IMG/VR virus record: IMGVR_UViG_3300027754_000250
Coordinates: 1-35,196 of that record
Source: a virus
Reading direction: 5' to 3' (one strand)
DNA: 35,196 nucleotides
Part shown: positions 6,833 to 14,590 of the stretch, in pieces
Layout of the letters: each line of letters opens with the position of its first letter
How positions within the stretch are numbered: the stretch's first letter is position 1
The notes under the pieces: generated by a model
What the model was told of the DNA's origin: nothing
The model's database searches: none
The model's input: only the letters and a program-made list of their open reading frames with translations
Program-made: the position numbers and the translations under genes

Positions 6833-7194
6833 AGAAAGCTTCTGATTTCGTAGGGTATCTGTTCCTTGCACGGGATGTGGCTCATTCGGTCCATCTCAAC
6901 ACCCGCAGCTTTGCCAAGCACATGGCGTTGCAGGGGTTTTACGACGGTATCGTTGATTTGGCGGATAAATTTGCCGAAGCGTATCAAGGCCGTCATGGTC
7001 TGATCGGCGGCATTAGCCTTCAGACTGCCAAGAAAACAACCAACGTGGTTGAGTTTTTGGAAAACCAGCTTCAAGAAATTGAAGACTGCCGATATGACGT
7101 AGTGGACCAAAAAGACACCGCGCTCCAAAACATCATTGACGAGATCGTAGGGTTGTACCTATCAACCCTGTACAAACTCAAGTTTTTGGCGTGA
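6829..7194 (+). CDS. DUF5856-type helical protein
   Basis: The product (121 aa) begins MKKASDFVGYLFLARDVAHS and contains the highly conserved stretches AYQGRHGLIG and ALQNIIDEIVGLYLSTLYKL. This pattern matches an all-helical phage family that I recall as DUF5856, related in outline to ferritin/Dps-like four-helix bundles with conserved His and Glu/Asp residues. Whether it binds metal or acts in the virion is unknown. Its ATG overlaps the portal stop (ATGA), so it is translationally coupled to a structural gene. It is conserved enough in phages to be considered real with high certainty. Confidence 0.85.
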   Translation: MKKASDFVGYLFLARDVAHSVHLNTRSFAKHMALQGFYDGIVDLADKFAEAYQGRHGLIGGISLQTAKKTTNVVEFLENQLQEIEDCRYDVVDQKDTALQNIIDEIVGLYLSTLYKLKFLA

Positions 7195-7202
7195 GGTAGC
7201 AA

Positions 7203-7619
7203 ATGCCCACCGCATCCTACGTCAAATACACAGCCGCCATTGAACCTCTTTTGGAAGGTATCAACGCTGGCACTGATTCCTGGAAGATTGCGCTGGCGTT
7301 AACCGTCAACGCGGCGGATACCACGTTTACGGCGGGCACCACGGATCTGGCTACGGCTGGAGGGTACACGGCAGGCGGCAACACCGCCAGCATCACATCA
7401 GCTACGCAGACGGCAGGCACTTACAAACTGGTGCTGGCAAGCCCATCCGTATGGACGGGATCTGGCGCTGGATTTACGTTTCGATATGCGATACTTTGGG
7501 ATGCTACGACCAACACCCCGGTAGCGTATTGGGATTACGGGTCCAACGTAACCGTGGCGTCTGGCGACACTGTCACTGTAACCCTCGATGCTACGAATGG
7601 CGTGTTCCAAGCTACCTGA
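7203..7619 (+). CDS. Structural protein with beta-rich fold, fibre cassette
   Basis: The product (138 aa) is Thr/Ala/Gly-rich with regular beta-strand patterning: an N-terminal SYVKYTAAIEPLLEGINAGTD, a central GGYTAGGNTASITSATQTAG, and a C-terminal DYGSNVTVASGDTVTVTLDA. Proteins of this appearance recur in phage genomes immediately before fibre genes, and the context here is the same. No enzymatic motif or transmembrane segment is visible. It could be a fibre base, baseplate-like adaptor or head decoration protein. The gene follows the DUF5856-type gene after a GAGGTAGCAA ribosome site. Confidence 0.7.
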   Translation: MPTASYVKYTAAIEPLLEGINAGTDSWKIALALTVNAADTTFTAGTTDLATAGGYTAGGNTASITSATQTAGTYKLVLASPSVWTGSGAGFTFRYAILWDATTNTPVAYWDYGSNVTVASGDTVTVTLDATNGVFQAT

Positions 7620-7631
7620 TAGGATAGATCT

Positions 7632-8909
7632 ATGGCCTTCATAACCGCAGATCGTGTCAAGGACACATCGACCACGACCGGCACCGGCAACATCACGGTG
7701 TCTGGATCTGCGCCATTTGGCTATCGGACATTCTCAACGGTTATGAGCGTTGCGGACACTTTCTATTACGCCATTCAAGGTCAATCGACTGCCGAATGGG
7801 AAATTGGCGTTGGCACCTATGCCAGTACCAACCAGTTTGCCCGCACGACCGTATTGGCGTCTTCCGCCAGCGGCAGCGCCGTGTCGTTCTCGTCTGGCAC
7901 CAAGAACGTGTTCATCACGTTGGCGGCTGCTAGAACGCTTCAGTTAAAATCTGGCGACACGCCTACGGCAGGGTCTATCCCTTATGGCGATGGCTCTACC
8001 CTTTCATACAGTTCTGTGGGTACGGCAGGGCAAGTGCTTGTATCCGGTGGTTCTGGTTCGCCTACATGGTCATCTGCTGGTACGGGCTCCGTCACTAGTG
8101 TTGCCGTCAGCGGCGGCACAACGGGCCTTACGACCAGTGGCGGACCTGTCACTACATCAGGCACCATAACCATTGCAGGTACGCTTGCTTATGGTAACGG
8201 AGGTACTGGCGGCACGGCTACGCCTACCGCAGGCACCATTCCCTACGGCACAGGCACCGCGCTTGCATATTCGGCTGCGGGCACATCGGGCCAGGTGCTT
8301 ACGTCTGGCGGCGCTGGAGCCCCTACTTGGACCACTGTGACCGGCACCGGCACCGTCACTAGCGTCAATGTTAGCGGCGGCACTACGGGCCTCACGTACA
8401 GCGGCGGGCCTATTACAGGGTCTGGCACCATTACAATGGCGGGCACGTTGGCTGTTGCTAACGGCGGCACAGGAATCACCAGTTTTGGAACCGGCGTTGC
8501 TACCGCGCTTGGGCAAAACGTATCGGGTTCAGGCAGCATTGTTCTTGGCACGTCGCCTACGGTCAACAACCCTACGGTCACCAACTACGTCGAGTCGGTG
8601 GTGGCTATTGGTACGGTAACAACGACCAATACCATCGCCCTGACCAACGGCACGGTTCAAACGGCAACCCTGACGGCTTCCACGGCTTGCACGTTTACAA
8701 TGCCTACGGCAACTGCGGGTAAATCTTTTGTACTGTTGTTGAAGCAGGCTGCAACCACCGGCAACGGCACGGCGACATTTACCAGCGTCAAATGGGGGAC
8801 TGCGGGCGCTCCGACGATCACCGCTACTGCGGGCAAAATGGACATCCTGACTTTTTTTGCTGACGGCACCAACTGGTACGGCAGCATAGCGCAGGGGTAC
8901 ACGCCGTAA
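7632..8909 (+). CDS. Tail fibre-like protein with internal repeats
   Basis: The product (425 aa) has three parts. Residues 1-105 form an N-terminal domain (MAFITADRVKDTSTTTGTGN onward) shared with the gene at 9754. Residues 112-193 and 198-281 are two tandem copies of a Gly/Thr/Ser repeat containing SGQVLTSGG, TVTSVxVSGGTTGL and GTLAxxNGGTG, typical of phage fibre shafts. The C-terminal 110 residues form a beta-rich tip with TATLTASTACTFTMPTA. It probably attaches to the virion by its N terminus and contacts the host surface. The start has only a weak ribosome site. The stop overlaps the next gene as TAATG. Receptor unknown. Confidence 0.8.
   Translation: MAFITADRVKDTSTTTGTGNITVSGSAPFGYRTFSTVMSVADTFYYAIQGQSTAEWEIGVGTYASTNQFARTTVLASSASGSAVSFSSGTKNVFITLAAARTLQLKSGDTPTAGSIPYGDGSTLSYSSVGTAGQVLVSGGSGSPTWSSAGTGSVTSVAVSGGTTGLTTSGGPVTTSGTITIAGTLAYGNGGTGGTATPTAGTIPYGTGTALAYSAAGTSGQVLTSGGAGAPTWTTVTGTGTVTSVNVSGGTTGLTYSGGPITGSGTITMAGTLAVANGGTGITSFGTGVATALGQNVSGSGSIVLGTSPTVNNPTVTNYVESVVAIGTVTTTNTIALTNGTVQTATLTASTACTFTMPTATAGKSFVLLLKQAATTGNGTATFTSVKWGTAGAPTITATAGKMDILTFFADGTNWYGSIAQGYTP
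7965..8474 (+). repeat. Two tandem ~250-bp coding repeats in fibre gene
   Basis: Bases 7965-8210 and 8223-8474 encode two copies of the same shaft module, about 82-84 residues each, recognisable at the DNA level through shared blocks such as AGCGGCGGCAC and CGGGCC. Such in-frame duplications can expand or contract by recombination and alter fibre length. Confidence 0.75.
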
Positions 8910-9754
8910 TGTTCGCCGCAAAAAACTTTTTTCTTGCTGGTGGATACGCAGGACCAACTGCCGTTGATTATCTTGTTGTAGCTGGTGGTGGCGGCGGCGG
9001 CGGGGCAAAATCAAGTGGCCCCGGTGATGGCGGCGGCGGCGGCGGCGCGGGCGGGTATTTAACCGCAACAGGTTATGCGGTAACGCCGGGGTCTTCAATT
9101 ACGATAACTGTTGGCGCTGGCGGCGCAGGCGGCACATCTAGTGCTACGCCAACTTCTGGAACTCAAGGCGGAAATTCGGTTTTTGGCAGCATAACTGCAA
9201 CAGGCGGCGGTTATGGAGGCGGAACATTTCCAACTTCGGCGGCGGGCGGTAATGGCGGTTCAGGTGGCGGCGGGTCGTATAATTTCGGTGGTTCCGGCAC
9301 ATCCGGCCAAGGAAATGATGGCGGTGGTGGCGCGCTTTACCCCGGCGGCGGCGGCGGTGGCGCGTCTTCAGTTGGTTTGTGGACATCTGGTTCTGTAACT
9401 GGCGGTAATGGCGGTAACGGAACGTCATCTTCTATTAGTGGGGCCTCTGTTAGTTACGCAGGCGGCGGCGGCGGCGGCGGCGGTACAACTGGCGGAAGTG
9501 CGTCTAGCGGCGGCGGCGCTGGCGGCGATTACGGGCTAAAAGGAAGTGACGGTACGGCTAACACTGGCGGCGGCGGCGGCGGCGCGGGAGTTAGGTATAC
9601 CTCTACCGCTCCTCAAGGTGGCGCAGGTATTGTAATTATTCGTTACCCCGACACTTATGCAAATGCTGCGTCCACAACTGGATCGCCTACGTTTACCAAC
9701 ACAGGCGGGTACAAAATTTACAAGTTTACCAGTAGTGGGAGCATCACCTTCTAA
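8909..9754 (+). CDS. Glycine-rich adhesin-like protein
   Basis: The product (281 aa) starts MFAAKNFFLAGGYAGPTAVD and is then dominated by glycine runs of up to seven residues with Ser, Thr and Ala, spaced by short strands such as SITITVGAGGAGG. It closes with GAGIVIIRYP and a Thr/Gly/Ser-rich end (GGYKIYKFTSSGSITF). This matches the glycine-rich domain often attached to phage fibres. Packed polyglycine helices form the receptor-binding tip of some T-even-like gp38 adhesins, so a receptor-binding role is an analogy, not demonstrated. The gene overlaps both neighbours (TAATG at its 5' end, its stop overlapping the next ATG), which implies co-translation of the three fibre genes. Confidence 0.75.
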   Translation: MFAAKNFFLAGGYAGPTAVDYLVVAGGGGGGGAKSSGPGDGGGGGGAGGYLTATGYAVTPGSSITITVGAGGAGGTSSATPTSGTQGGNSVFGSITATGGGYGGGTFPTSAAGGNGGSGGGGSYNFGGSGTSGQGNDGGGGALYPGGGGGGASSVGLWTSGSVTGGNGGNGTSSSISGASVSYAGGGGGGGGTTGGSASSGGGAGGDYGLKGSDGTANTGGGGGGAGVRYTSTAPQGGAGIVIIRYPDTYANAASTTGSPTFTNTGGYKIYKFTSSGSITF

Positions 9755-10728
9755 TGGCTTTCATCACCGCAGATCGTGTTCTTGATAGCTCCACGTCCAC
9801 TGGCACGGGAGCTTTTGTTGTGTCTGGTACGCCTGCGGCGGGCTACAGGACATTTTCGGCAGTCATGTCAGTTGGGGATACCTGCTATTATTCAATCCAA
9901 GGTCAAACCACTAGCGAATGGGAAGTGGGCCTAGGCACTTACTCATCAGCCAACACGCTAACCCGCACTACGGTTTACAGCTCATCCAATTCAGGATCTG
10001 CCGTTACGTTTTCGGCAGGCACTAAAAACGTATTCATCACAGTAGCGGCGTCGCGCGCGCCTCAACTAGATCCTTCTGGTAACGTGACGGCTCTCGGCAC
10101 CCCCACCTCGGTAAATCTGACCAACGCAACAAATTTGCCGTTGGCCTCCGGCGTCAGCGGTACTCTTCCGACCGCCAATGGCGGCACTGGTGGGAACATC
10201 TTGCCCACCACTGCTGGAAACGTGCTATTCACCACTGACGGGTCTGTGTGGTCATCGACACAGAAGATTGTGCAGTCAACGGCTGTCACGTTAACTACGC
10301 AAACTGCCGTAGATTTTACCAGCATTCCGTCTTGGGTGAAGCGCATCGTCGTAATGTTTGACGGGGCTAGTTTAAGCGGAACGTCAGATATTTTAGTTCG
10401 CTTGGGAACATCTGGTGGCATAGTATCAACTGGGTATGTTTCTGGTTGCACTGCAACCACCGGGACATCAGGCGCGACATCCACATCTACAACTGGTTTC
10501 GTTATACGACTGGTGGCGAACGCATCGGCCTGTTATGGAATAATGACAATTGCGTTAATAAGCACAAACAAATTTGTTTCCGCAATTTCTGGGCGGCAAG
10601 ACTCAACCGCCAACATGATGGGCGGTGGTTCCGTTGCTCTTGGTGGCACACTTGACCGAGTTCGCATCACCACCGTCAACGGAACTGACACTATGGACGC
10701 CGGTTCCGTCAACATCCTGTATGAATAG
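9754..10728 (+). CDS. Second tail fibre-like protein, shared N-terminal domain
   Basis: Residues 1-105 (MAFITADRVLDSSTSTGTGA onward) closely resemble the N terminus of the 7632-8909 product, including TFSxVMSV, YYxIQGQ, GTKNVFIT and matching spacing. After a short shaft with LPTANGGTGG the remaining ~170 residues differ: a beta-rich globular end with VVMFDGASLSGTSDILVRLG and GGSVALGGTLDRVRITT, resembling C-terminal modules of appendage proteins. The common N terminus is probably the virion-attachment domain. The 324-aa length is short for a fibre, so it may be a stubby spike-like appendage. The start overlaps the Gly-rich gene's stop. Confidence 0.78.
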   Translation: MAFITADRVLDSSTSTGTGAFVVSGTPAAGYRTFSAVMSVGDTCYYSIQGQTTSEWEVGLGTYSSANTLTRTTVYSSSNSGSAVTFSAGTKNVFITVAASRAPQLDPSGNVTALGTPTSVNLTNATNLPLASGVSGTLPTANGGTGGNILPTTAGNVLFTTDGSVWSSTQKIVQSTAVTLTTQTAVDFTSIPSWVKRIVVMFDGASLSGTSDILVRLGTSGGIVSTGYVSGCTATTGTSGATSTSTTGFVIRLVANASACYGIMTIALISTNKFVSAISGRQDSTANMMGGGSVALGGTLDRVRITTVNGTDTMDAGSVNILYE

Positions 10729-10737
10729 GAGGCTTAC

Positions 10738-10944
10738 ATGGAACGCATTGAGGTCAACGTCGAGACTGGTGAAGTCACGGTCATCCAATACACGCCAGAA
10801 GAAGAGGCTGCTGCGCTGGCCTACGCCGCGTCTTTGCCGCCTGAGCCTGAGCCCGCCAAGCCGACACTGGAGGAGCTTCAGGCGCAGCTTGCGGCTATTT
10901 CAGCGCAAATACAATCATTGGCAAGTGGAAGCTACACGGCATGA
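10738..10944 (+). CDS. Small helical protein after fibre gene, 68 aa
   Basis: The product begins MERIEVNVETGEVTVIQYTP, then is Ala/Glu-rich with PEPEPAKPTLEELQAQLAAI and a probable C-terminal coiled coil. Short proteins with the start xxIEVNxETGEVxxxxxTxEE occur after tail-fibre genes in many phages, where they are often called fibre-assembly or tail proteins. A strong AGGAGG site precedes the ATG. Its stop overlaps the next gene's ATGA. A role as a fibre chaperone or small appendage subunit is plausible but only inferred from place. Confidence 0.7.
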   Translation: MERIEVNVETGEVTVIQYTPEEEAAALAYAASLPPEPEPAKPTLEELQAQLAAISAQIQSLASGSYTA

Positions 10945-11312
10945 GCCATTTCGCCAAATGCCTTGACGGCAGAGTCATCCAAGTCATCGTCGCCGGTCCT
11001 GAGTTCTTCGACACGTTCGTGGACTCATCGCCCGGCTCGTGGATTCAGACCAGCTACAACACCCGTGGCGGGATTCACTACGGCGCGGACGGCCAGCCAG
11101 ACGGCGGCGTGGCCCTGCGCGGCAACTACGCCGGGATTGGCTACACATACGATCAGGCCAATGACGTGTTCTACGCGCCGCAGCCGTTTGCGAGTTGGAC
11201 GCTGGATCAAAGCACATGGCTGTGGAGCGCGCCGGCGCCGTACCCCGCTGACGATCAGCGGTACGTCTGGGACGAGGCTACGGTTGGTTGGAAACTTGTG
11301 ACCGAAGGATAG
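10941..11312 (+). CDS. Trp/Tyr-rich tail-associated protein, 123 aa
   Basis: The product starts MSHFAKCLDGRVIQVIVAGP and contains RGNYAGIGYTYDQANDVFYAP, then QPFASWTLDQSTWLWSAP and YPADDQRYVWDEATVGW. This pattern of repeated aromatic segments is common to a family of phage proteins found by cyanophage and other environmental phage tail genes. It is probably a virion or fibre-assembly component; no enzyme motif is seen. It overlaps the preceding gene by four bases and thus belongs to the same translationally coupled fibre block. Confidence 0.75.
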   Translation: MSHFAKCLDGRVIQVIVAGPEFFDTFVDSSPGSWIQTSYNTRGGIHYGADGQPDGGVALRGNYAGIGYTYDQANDVFYAPQPFASWTLDQSTWLWSAPAPYPADDQRYVWDEATVGWKLVTEG

Positions 11313-11321
11313 GTTAATTGA

Positions 11322-11687
11322 ATGGCTTTCGCTTTCACTGGATACGGCATTGCATCGTTACCGATTGCAGCCGCACCGTTGGCGGGAAGCCCCCCGGTTC
11401 TTTCGGTTGCGTATACGCTTGACGCATCTTATGGGTCATACACGCTTACCGGGCAAAGCATAACTTTTAACCGGGGCATTTTGCTTACCGCTTCTAGTGG
11501 GTCATACGCGCTTACCGGGCAAAGCATAACCATCACAAAGGGCTTCTTGCTTTCCGTCCAAAACGGTCTATACTCGTTAACCGGGCAGGCCGTAGACATC
11601 ACGTATACCCCCTTCACCCCGCCGGTTACGGGACCGACGCAGTACTTTATAGAAATCCGGTCCTTCACGGAATCTAGGAGAATATGA
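11322..11687 (+). CDS. Triple-repeat structural protein
   Basis: The product (121 aa) has a short N-terminal segment, then three tandem 22-residue repeats built on SYxLTGQSITxxxGxLL, and a C terminus PPVTGPTQYFIEIRSFTESR. The repeats are near-identical at the DNA level in the first two copies. The repeated SY(T/A)LTGQ unit is often seen in small phage virion proteins with variable copy number. No catalytic residues or membrane segment occur. The position in the fibre block suggests a structural role. The stop overlaps the next gene's ATG. Confidence 0.7.
   Translation: MAFAFTGYGIASLPIAAAPLAGSPPVLSVAYTLDASYGSYTLTGQSITFNRGILLTASSGSYALTGQSITITKGFLLSVQNGLYSLTGQAVDITYTPFTPPVTGPTQYFIEIRSFTESRRI
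11433..11630 (+). repeat. Three 66-bp tandem coding repeats
   Basis: Units start at 11433, 11499 and 11565, exactly 66 bp apart. Units 1 and 2 share GGGTCATAC and CGCTTACCGGGCAAAGCATA almost without change; unit 3 has diverged. The period preserves the frame (22 codons), so copy number can change without breaking the gene. Confidence 0.85.
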
Positions 11688-11992
11688 TGTCGATTAACCT
11701 GAAAGCCATTACGACCAGGTTAGGCTATCAGCAGATTACCTCTCTCAGCTCTTCCACGGCGCTGACGGTGCCCGCCGTAGATCTCAACGGCCTGAACTGC
11801 CGCCCCGTGATCGCGCTCATCACTCCCGAAGGTCAGGCTGTGCGCTGGCGCGACGATAACGTTGCCCCCACTTCGTCTGTTGGGATGCCTCTTCCTGTTG
11901 GCGTGACGCTCCAGTACGATGGCGATCTGACCATGATCCGGTTCATCGAGCAGGTAGCCGGAGCCAAGATCAACATCAGCTATTACGCTTAA
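11687..11992 (+). CDS. Small beta-rich structural protein, 101 aa
   Basis: The product begins MSINLKAITTRLGYQQITSL and has VDLNGLNCRPVIALITPEGQ, an Arg/Asp loop and a final FIEQVAGAKINISYYA. It looks like a compact all-beta domain and similar short proteins occur next to capsid genes of other phages. An ATG one codon upstream (11684) is possible; the chosen start overlaps the previous stop. It lies between the fibre cassette and the scaffold-coat genes, so either a head decoration or fibre base protein would fit. No family name is certain. Confidence 0.65.
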   Translation: MSINLKAITTRLGYQQITSLSSSTALTVPAVDLNGLNCRPVIALITPEGQAVRWRDDNVAPTSSVGMPLPVGVTLQYDGDLTMIRFIEQVAGAKINISYYA

Positions 11993-12002
11993 AGGTGCCC
12001 CC

Positions 12003-12491
12003 ATGAACGTCTCGCAGGATAGCGCCCCAATGGACTACATGGATTACTTCCTCAACCAGCTCCCCAAAAACTTGGCTACGATGGCCGCGTTGCGGGACGA
12101 GTTGGCCGTTCGTCAGGGCGCGCTGTCCGCCGCTCAGGACGCGGTAGCTGACCGGGCCAAGGCAGCGGAAGAGCTTGCCGCTGCCAAGGCCGCTGCCGCC
12201 GAGATGGTTGCGGGGGCCAAGGACGCTAGAGAGGCGTTAAACGCGGATCAGGCGCAACTGACGGCTAACCGCGCTGCGTTTGACGCCGCCAAGGCGGACA
12301 ATGACGCGGCGCTTGCCGCTCGTGCAGATCTTTTGTCTCGTCAGGAAGCGTCTTGCAACGCTAACGAACTTCGTCAGGCTGCTACGGCTGCGTCACTTGA
12401 CGCGCGCGCTGCTGATCTGGCATCCGCTACGCAGGCCCTTGAGGCCCGTGTGAAAGCCTTCCAAGAAAAAGTGGCAGGTCTTTCAGCTTAA
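12003..12491 (+). CDS. Long coiled-coil protein, 162 aa
   Basis: After about 35 residues (MNVSQDSAPMDYMDYFLNQL) the protein is almost entirely alpha-helical, with continuous Ala/Lys/Glu/Asp heptads through residue 155, consistent with one long coiled coil. Alanine is the dominant residue. No signal peptide or enzyme motif appears. It sits one gene before the scaffold-like gene, so a structural or assembly role is possible, such as a rod in the virion or an auxiliary scaffold. The Ala-rich composition makes homology calls unreliable. GGTG lies before the start codon. Confidence 0.65.
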   Translation: MNVSQDSAPMDYMDYFLNQLPKNLATMAALRDELAVRQGALSAAQDAVADRAKAAEELAAAKAAAAEMVAGAKDAREALNADQAQLTANRAAFDAAKADNDAALAARADLLSRQEASCNANELRQAATAASLDARAADLASATQALEARVKAFQEKVAGLSA

Positions 12492-12529
12492 CCGACTGGC
12501 CGGTAGCCAGGCACTCCTCGGAGTAACTC

Positions 12530-13291
12530 ATGAACGACGACATGCTTGCCCCAGTGGACGCCCCGGCGCCCGCGTCAGAATTGGAAGCTACGGCGGCTCC
12601 TATTGCTGAAACTACAAGGCCGGAAGATCAAACGACTGAAACGCCCAAGTCTTTCACACAAGAAGAATTGGACGCCATAGTCGGCAAGCGCCTCGCAAGA
12701 GAGCAGCGTAAATGGGAACGGGAGCAGGCCCAACGGACTGTTCCTACTGCGCCTTCTGAACTACCGCCACCTGATCAGTTTGATTCGGTCGAAACCTATG
12801 CGAAAGCATACGCCGAACAGATGCTACGGGAACGCGAAGTTCAAAAGCAGCGGTCTGAATATGTAGAAGCCTACCACGACCGCGAAGAGGACGCGCGGGG
12901 CAAATACGATGACTTTGAACAGGTCGCGTACAACCCCAACCTCCGCATTACGACCGTGATGGCCGAGACGATCCAGACCTCTGATGTTGGTCCTGACGTA
13001 GCGTACTATCTAGGGTCCAACCCCAAAGAAGCAGACCGCATATCCCGTTTGTCGCCTATCTTGCAGGCCAAGGAGATCGGTAAGATTGAAGCCACGTTGG
13101 TTTCAAATCCGCCGGTCAAGAAATCTTCGAGTGCGCCCACGCCTATTTCGCCTGTCACTGCCCGCAGCAGCGGAACGTCCACATACGACACCACTGACCC
13201 ACGATCTATCAAGTCGATGACCACGTCAGAATGGATCGCCGCTGAACGAGCCCGACAGGTAAAAAAGCTGGAAGCTTCGAAATTCCGTTAA
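12530..13291 (+). CDS. Capsid scaffolding protein (probable)
   Basis: The gene directly precedes the coat gene, the place of the scaffold in P22-like phages, whose product fills the procapsid and leaves on DNA entry. The 253-aa product has the expected layout: an acidic, Pro/Glu/Thr-rich N terminus, a charged helical middle with FTQEELDAIVGKRLAREQRK and EREVQKQRSEYVEAYHDRE, and a basic C terminus (ERARQVKKLEASKFR) that could bind coat protein. The sequence alone is not a specific family match. The CGGAG before the start is a clear ribosome site. Confidence 0.8.
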   Translation: MNDDMLAPVDAPAPASELEATAAPIAETTRPEDQTTETPKSFTQEELDAIVGKRLAREQRKWEREQAQRTVPTAPSELPPPDQFDSVETYAKAYAEQMLREREVQKQRSEYVEAYHDREEDARGKYDDFEQVAYNPNLRITTVMAETIQTSDVGPDVAYYLGSNPKEADRISRLSPILQAKEIGKIEATLVSNPPVKKSSSAPTPISPVTARSSGTSTYDTTDPRSIKSMTTSEWIAAERARQVKKLEASKFR

Positions 13292-13316
13292 CCCTCTACG
13301 CCTGAAAGGCTGACCA

Positions 13317-14531
13317 ATGGCTAATAGCATTCTCACAATCGACATGATCACCAGAAAGGCTCTGGAGATCCTCGAAAACAACCTGGTGCTTTCGCGTAAC
13401 GTGAACCGCCAGTACGATGACAGCTTCGCCGTCGAAGGCGCGAAGATTGGCTCCACGCTGCGTATCCGCCTTCCTGATCGCGCTCTCGTCACCAACGGCG
13501 CTGCGCTTCAGGTTCAGGACGACAATGAGCAGTACACGACCCTGACTGTTTCTACCCAGAAGCACATTGGCGTGAACTTTACCTCTGCCGAACTCACCAT
13601 GCAGTTGGACGACTTTGCAGAACGCGTTCTGAAGCCCCGCGTCAGCCAGTTGGCTGCCAGCGTGGACGCGGACGTGGCAAACGCCTACCAGAACATCTAC
13701 AGTTCGGTTGGCACCCCCGGCACGACCCCTGCCACTTCGCTTGTCCTGCTTCAGGCCCAGCAGAAGCTCAACGAGTACGCTGTCCCTATGGACCAGCGTT
13801 ACGCCACTGTGAACCCCGCTGCCAACGCCGGTCTGGTCGAAGGCATGAAGGGCTTCTTCAACCCCACCAGCACGATCAGCCGTCAGTTCAAGACCGGCAT
13901 GATGGGCGAAGGGGTTCTTGGCTATGACGAAATCAACATGTCTCAGTCCATCGTGCAGCACACGACCGGTTCGCGTTCCACCTCGGACACGATCCTCGTC
14001 AACGGCGCTGTCACGACGCAGGGCGCCTCCACCATTAGCCTCGATGGCGGCACCGGCTCGGCGACCATCAAGGTTGGCGACGTGTTCACCATTGCTGGCG
14101 TGTATGCGGTTAACCCGCAGACCCGTCAGACCACCGGCAGTTTGCAGCAGTTTGTTGCTACCGCCACCGCCACCGCTTCCAGCGGCGCTTGGACCGACGT
14201 GGCGATCTCGCCCCCGATCTACACCGCCTCTCAGGCGCTGGCGACCGTGGACTCGTTCCCGGCGGACAACGCTGCGGTCACCTTCCTTGGCGCGGCCTCG
14301 ACTGCCTACCCGCAGAACCTGATCTACAACAAGAACGCCATCACGCTCGGCACCGCCGATCTGCTCATGCCGCAGGGTGTGGATATGGCGTCTCGTCAGG
14401 TTCATAACGGCATTTCGATGCGTATTGTTCGTCAGTACGACATCAACAATGACCGTATGCCCTGCCGTATCGATGTTCTGTACGGTTTTGCCGTAATCCG
14501 CGCGCCTATGGCCGTGCGTATGTGGGGCTAA
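13317..14531 (+). CDS. P22-type major capsid (coat) protein
   Basis: The 404-aa product has the N terminus MANSILTIDMITRKALEILENN and the segments VGAKIGSTLRIRLP-like, HIGVNFTSAELTMQLDDFAE and RVLKPRVSQLAASVDADVAN that characterise the P22 coat family (P22 gp5 is 430 aa). It should have the HK97 fold with an insertion domain around residues 220-330, where Gly/Thr-rich beta sequence is visible. It forms the icosahedral head. The DNA is more regular in codon use (many GTC, ACC, AAC, CGT) than neighbouring genes, as expected for a highly expressed gene. AAGG lies upstream of the ATG, and a hairpin follows the stop. Confidence 0.93.
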   Translation: MANSILTIDMITRKALEILENNLVLSRNVNRQYDDSFAVEGAKIGSTLRIRLPDRALVTNGAALQVQDDNEQYTTLTVSTQKHIGVNFTSAELTMQLDDFAERVLKPRVSQLAASVDADVANAYQNIYSSVGTPGTTPATSLVLLQAQQKLNEYAVPMDQRYATVNPAANAGLVEGMKGFFNPTSTISRQFKTGMMGEGVLGYDEINMSQSIVQHTTGSRSTSDTILVNGAVTTQGASTISLDGGTGSATIKVGDVFTIAGVYAVNPQTRQTTGSLQQFVATATATASSGAWTDVAISPPIYTASQALATVDSFPADNAAVTFLGAASTAYPQNLIYNKNAITLGTADLLMPQGVDMASRQVHNGISMRIVRQYDINNDRMPCRIDVLYGFAVIRAPMAVRMWG

Positions 14532-14539
14532 CCCCTTCT

Positions 14540-14561
14540 ATCTGGGGCTGCGGCCCCAGAT
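14540..14561 (+). terminator. Strong hairpin after coat gene, partial terminator
   Basis: ATCTGGGGC (14540-14548) pairs perfectly with GCCCCAGAT (14553-14561) around a four-base loop. Only a short T stretch follows. It lies nine bases after the coat stop and before the next ribosome site. It may act as a leaky terminator or 3' mRNA-stability element, giving high coat expression relative to downstream genes. Confidence 0.65.
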
Positions 14562-14590
14562 TTCCCTCATCAACTCTTTAGGAGAATATC

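Noticed and set aside
4622-6871. Long open frames on the minus strand opposite the portal gene (one of 417 and one of 299 codons)
   Set aside because: They lie entirely antisense to a well-supported P22-type portal; codon bias of the sense gene explains the lack of stops, and the products are compositionally odd (Leu/His/Arg-rich) with no domain.
8918-8933. Slippery sequence AAAAAAC followed by TTTTTTC near the start of the Gly-rich gene, suggesting programmed -1 frameshift
   Set aside because: It lies four codons into the gene, and a -1 shift would not enter the frame of either neighbouring fibre gene; podovirus fibre genes do not use this device.
13296-14405. 369-codon minus-strand frame opposite the coat gene
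   Set aside because: It mirrors the coat gene with low-complexity Arg/Gly/Val/His sequence; the coat gene is certain.
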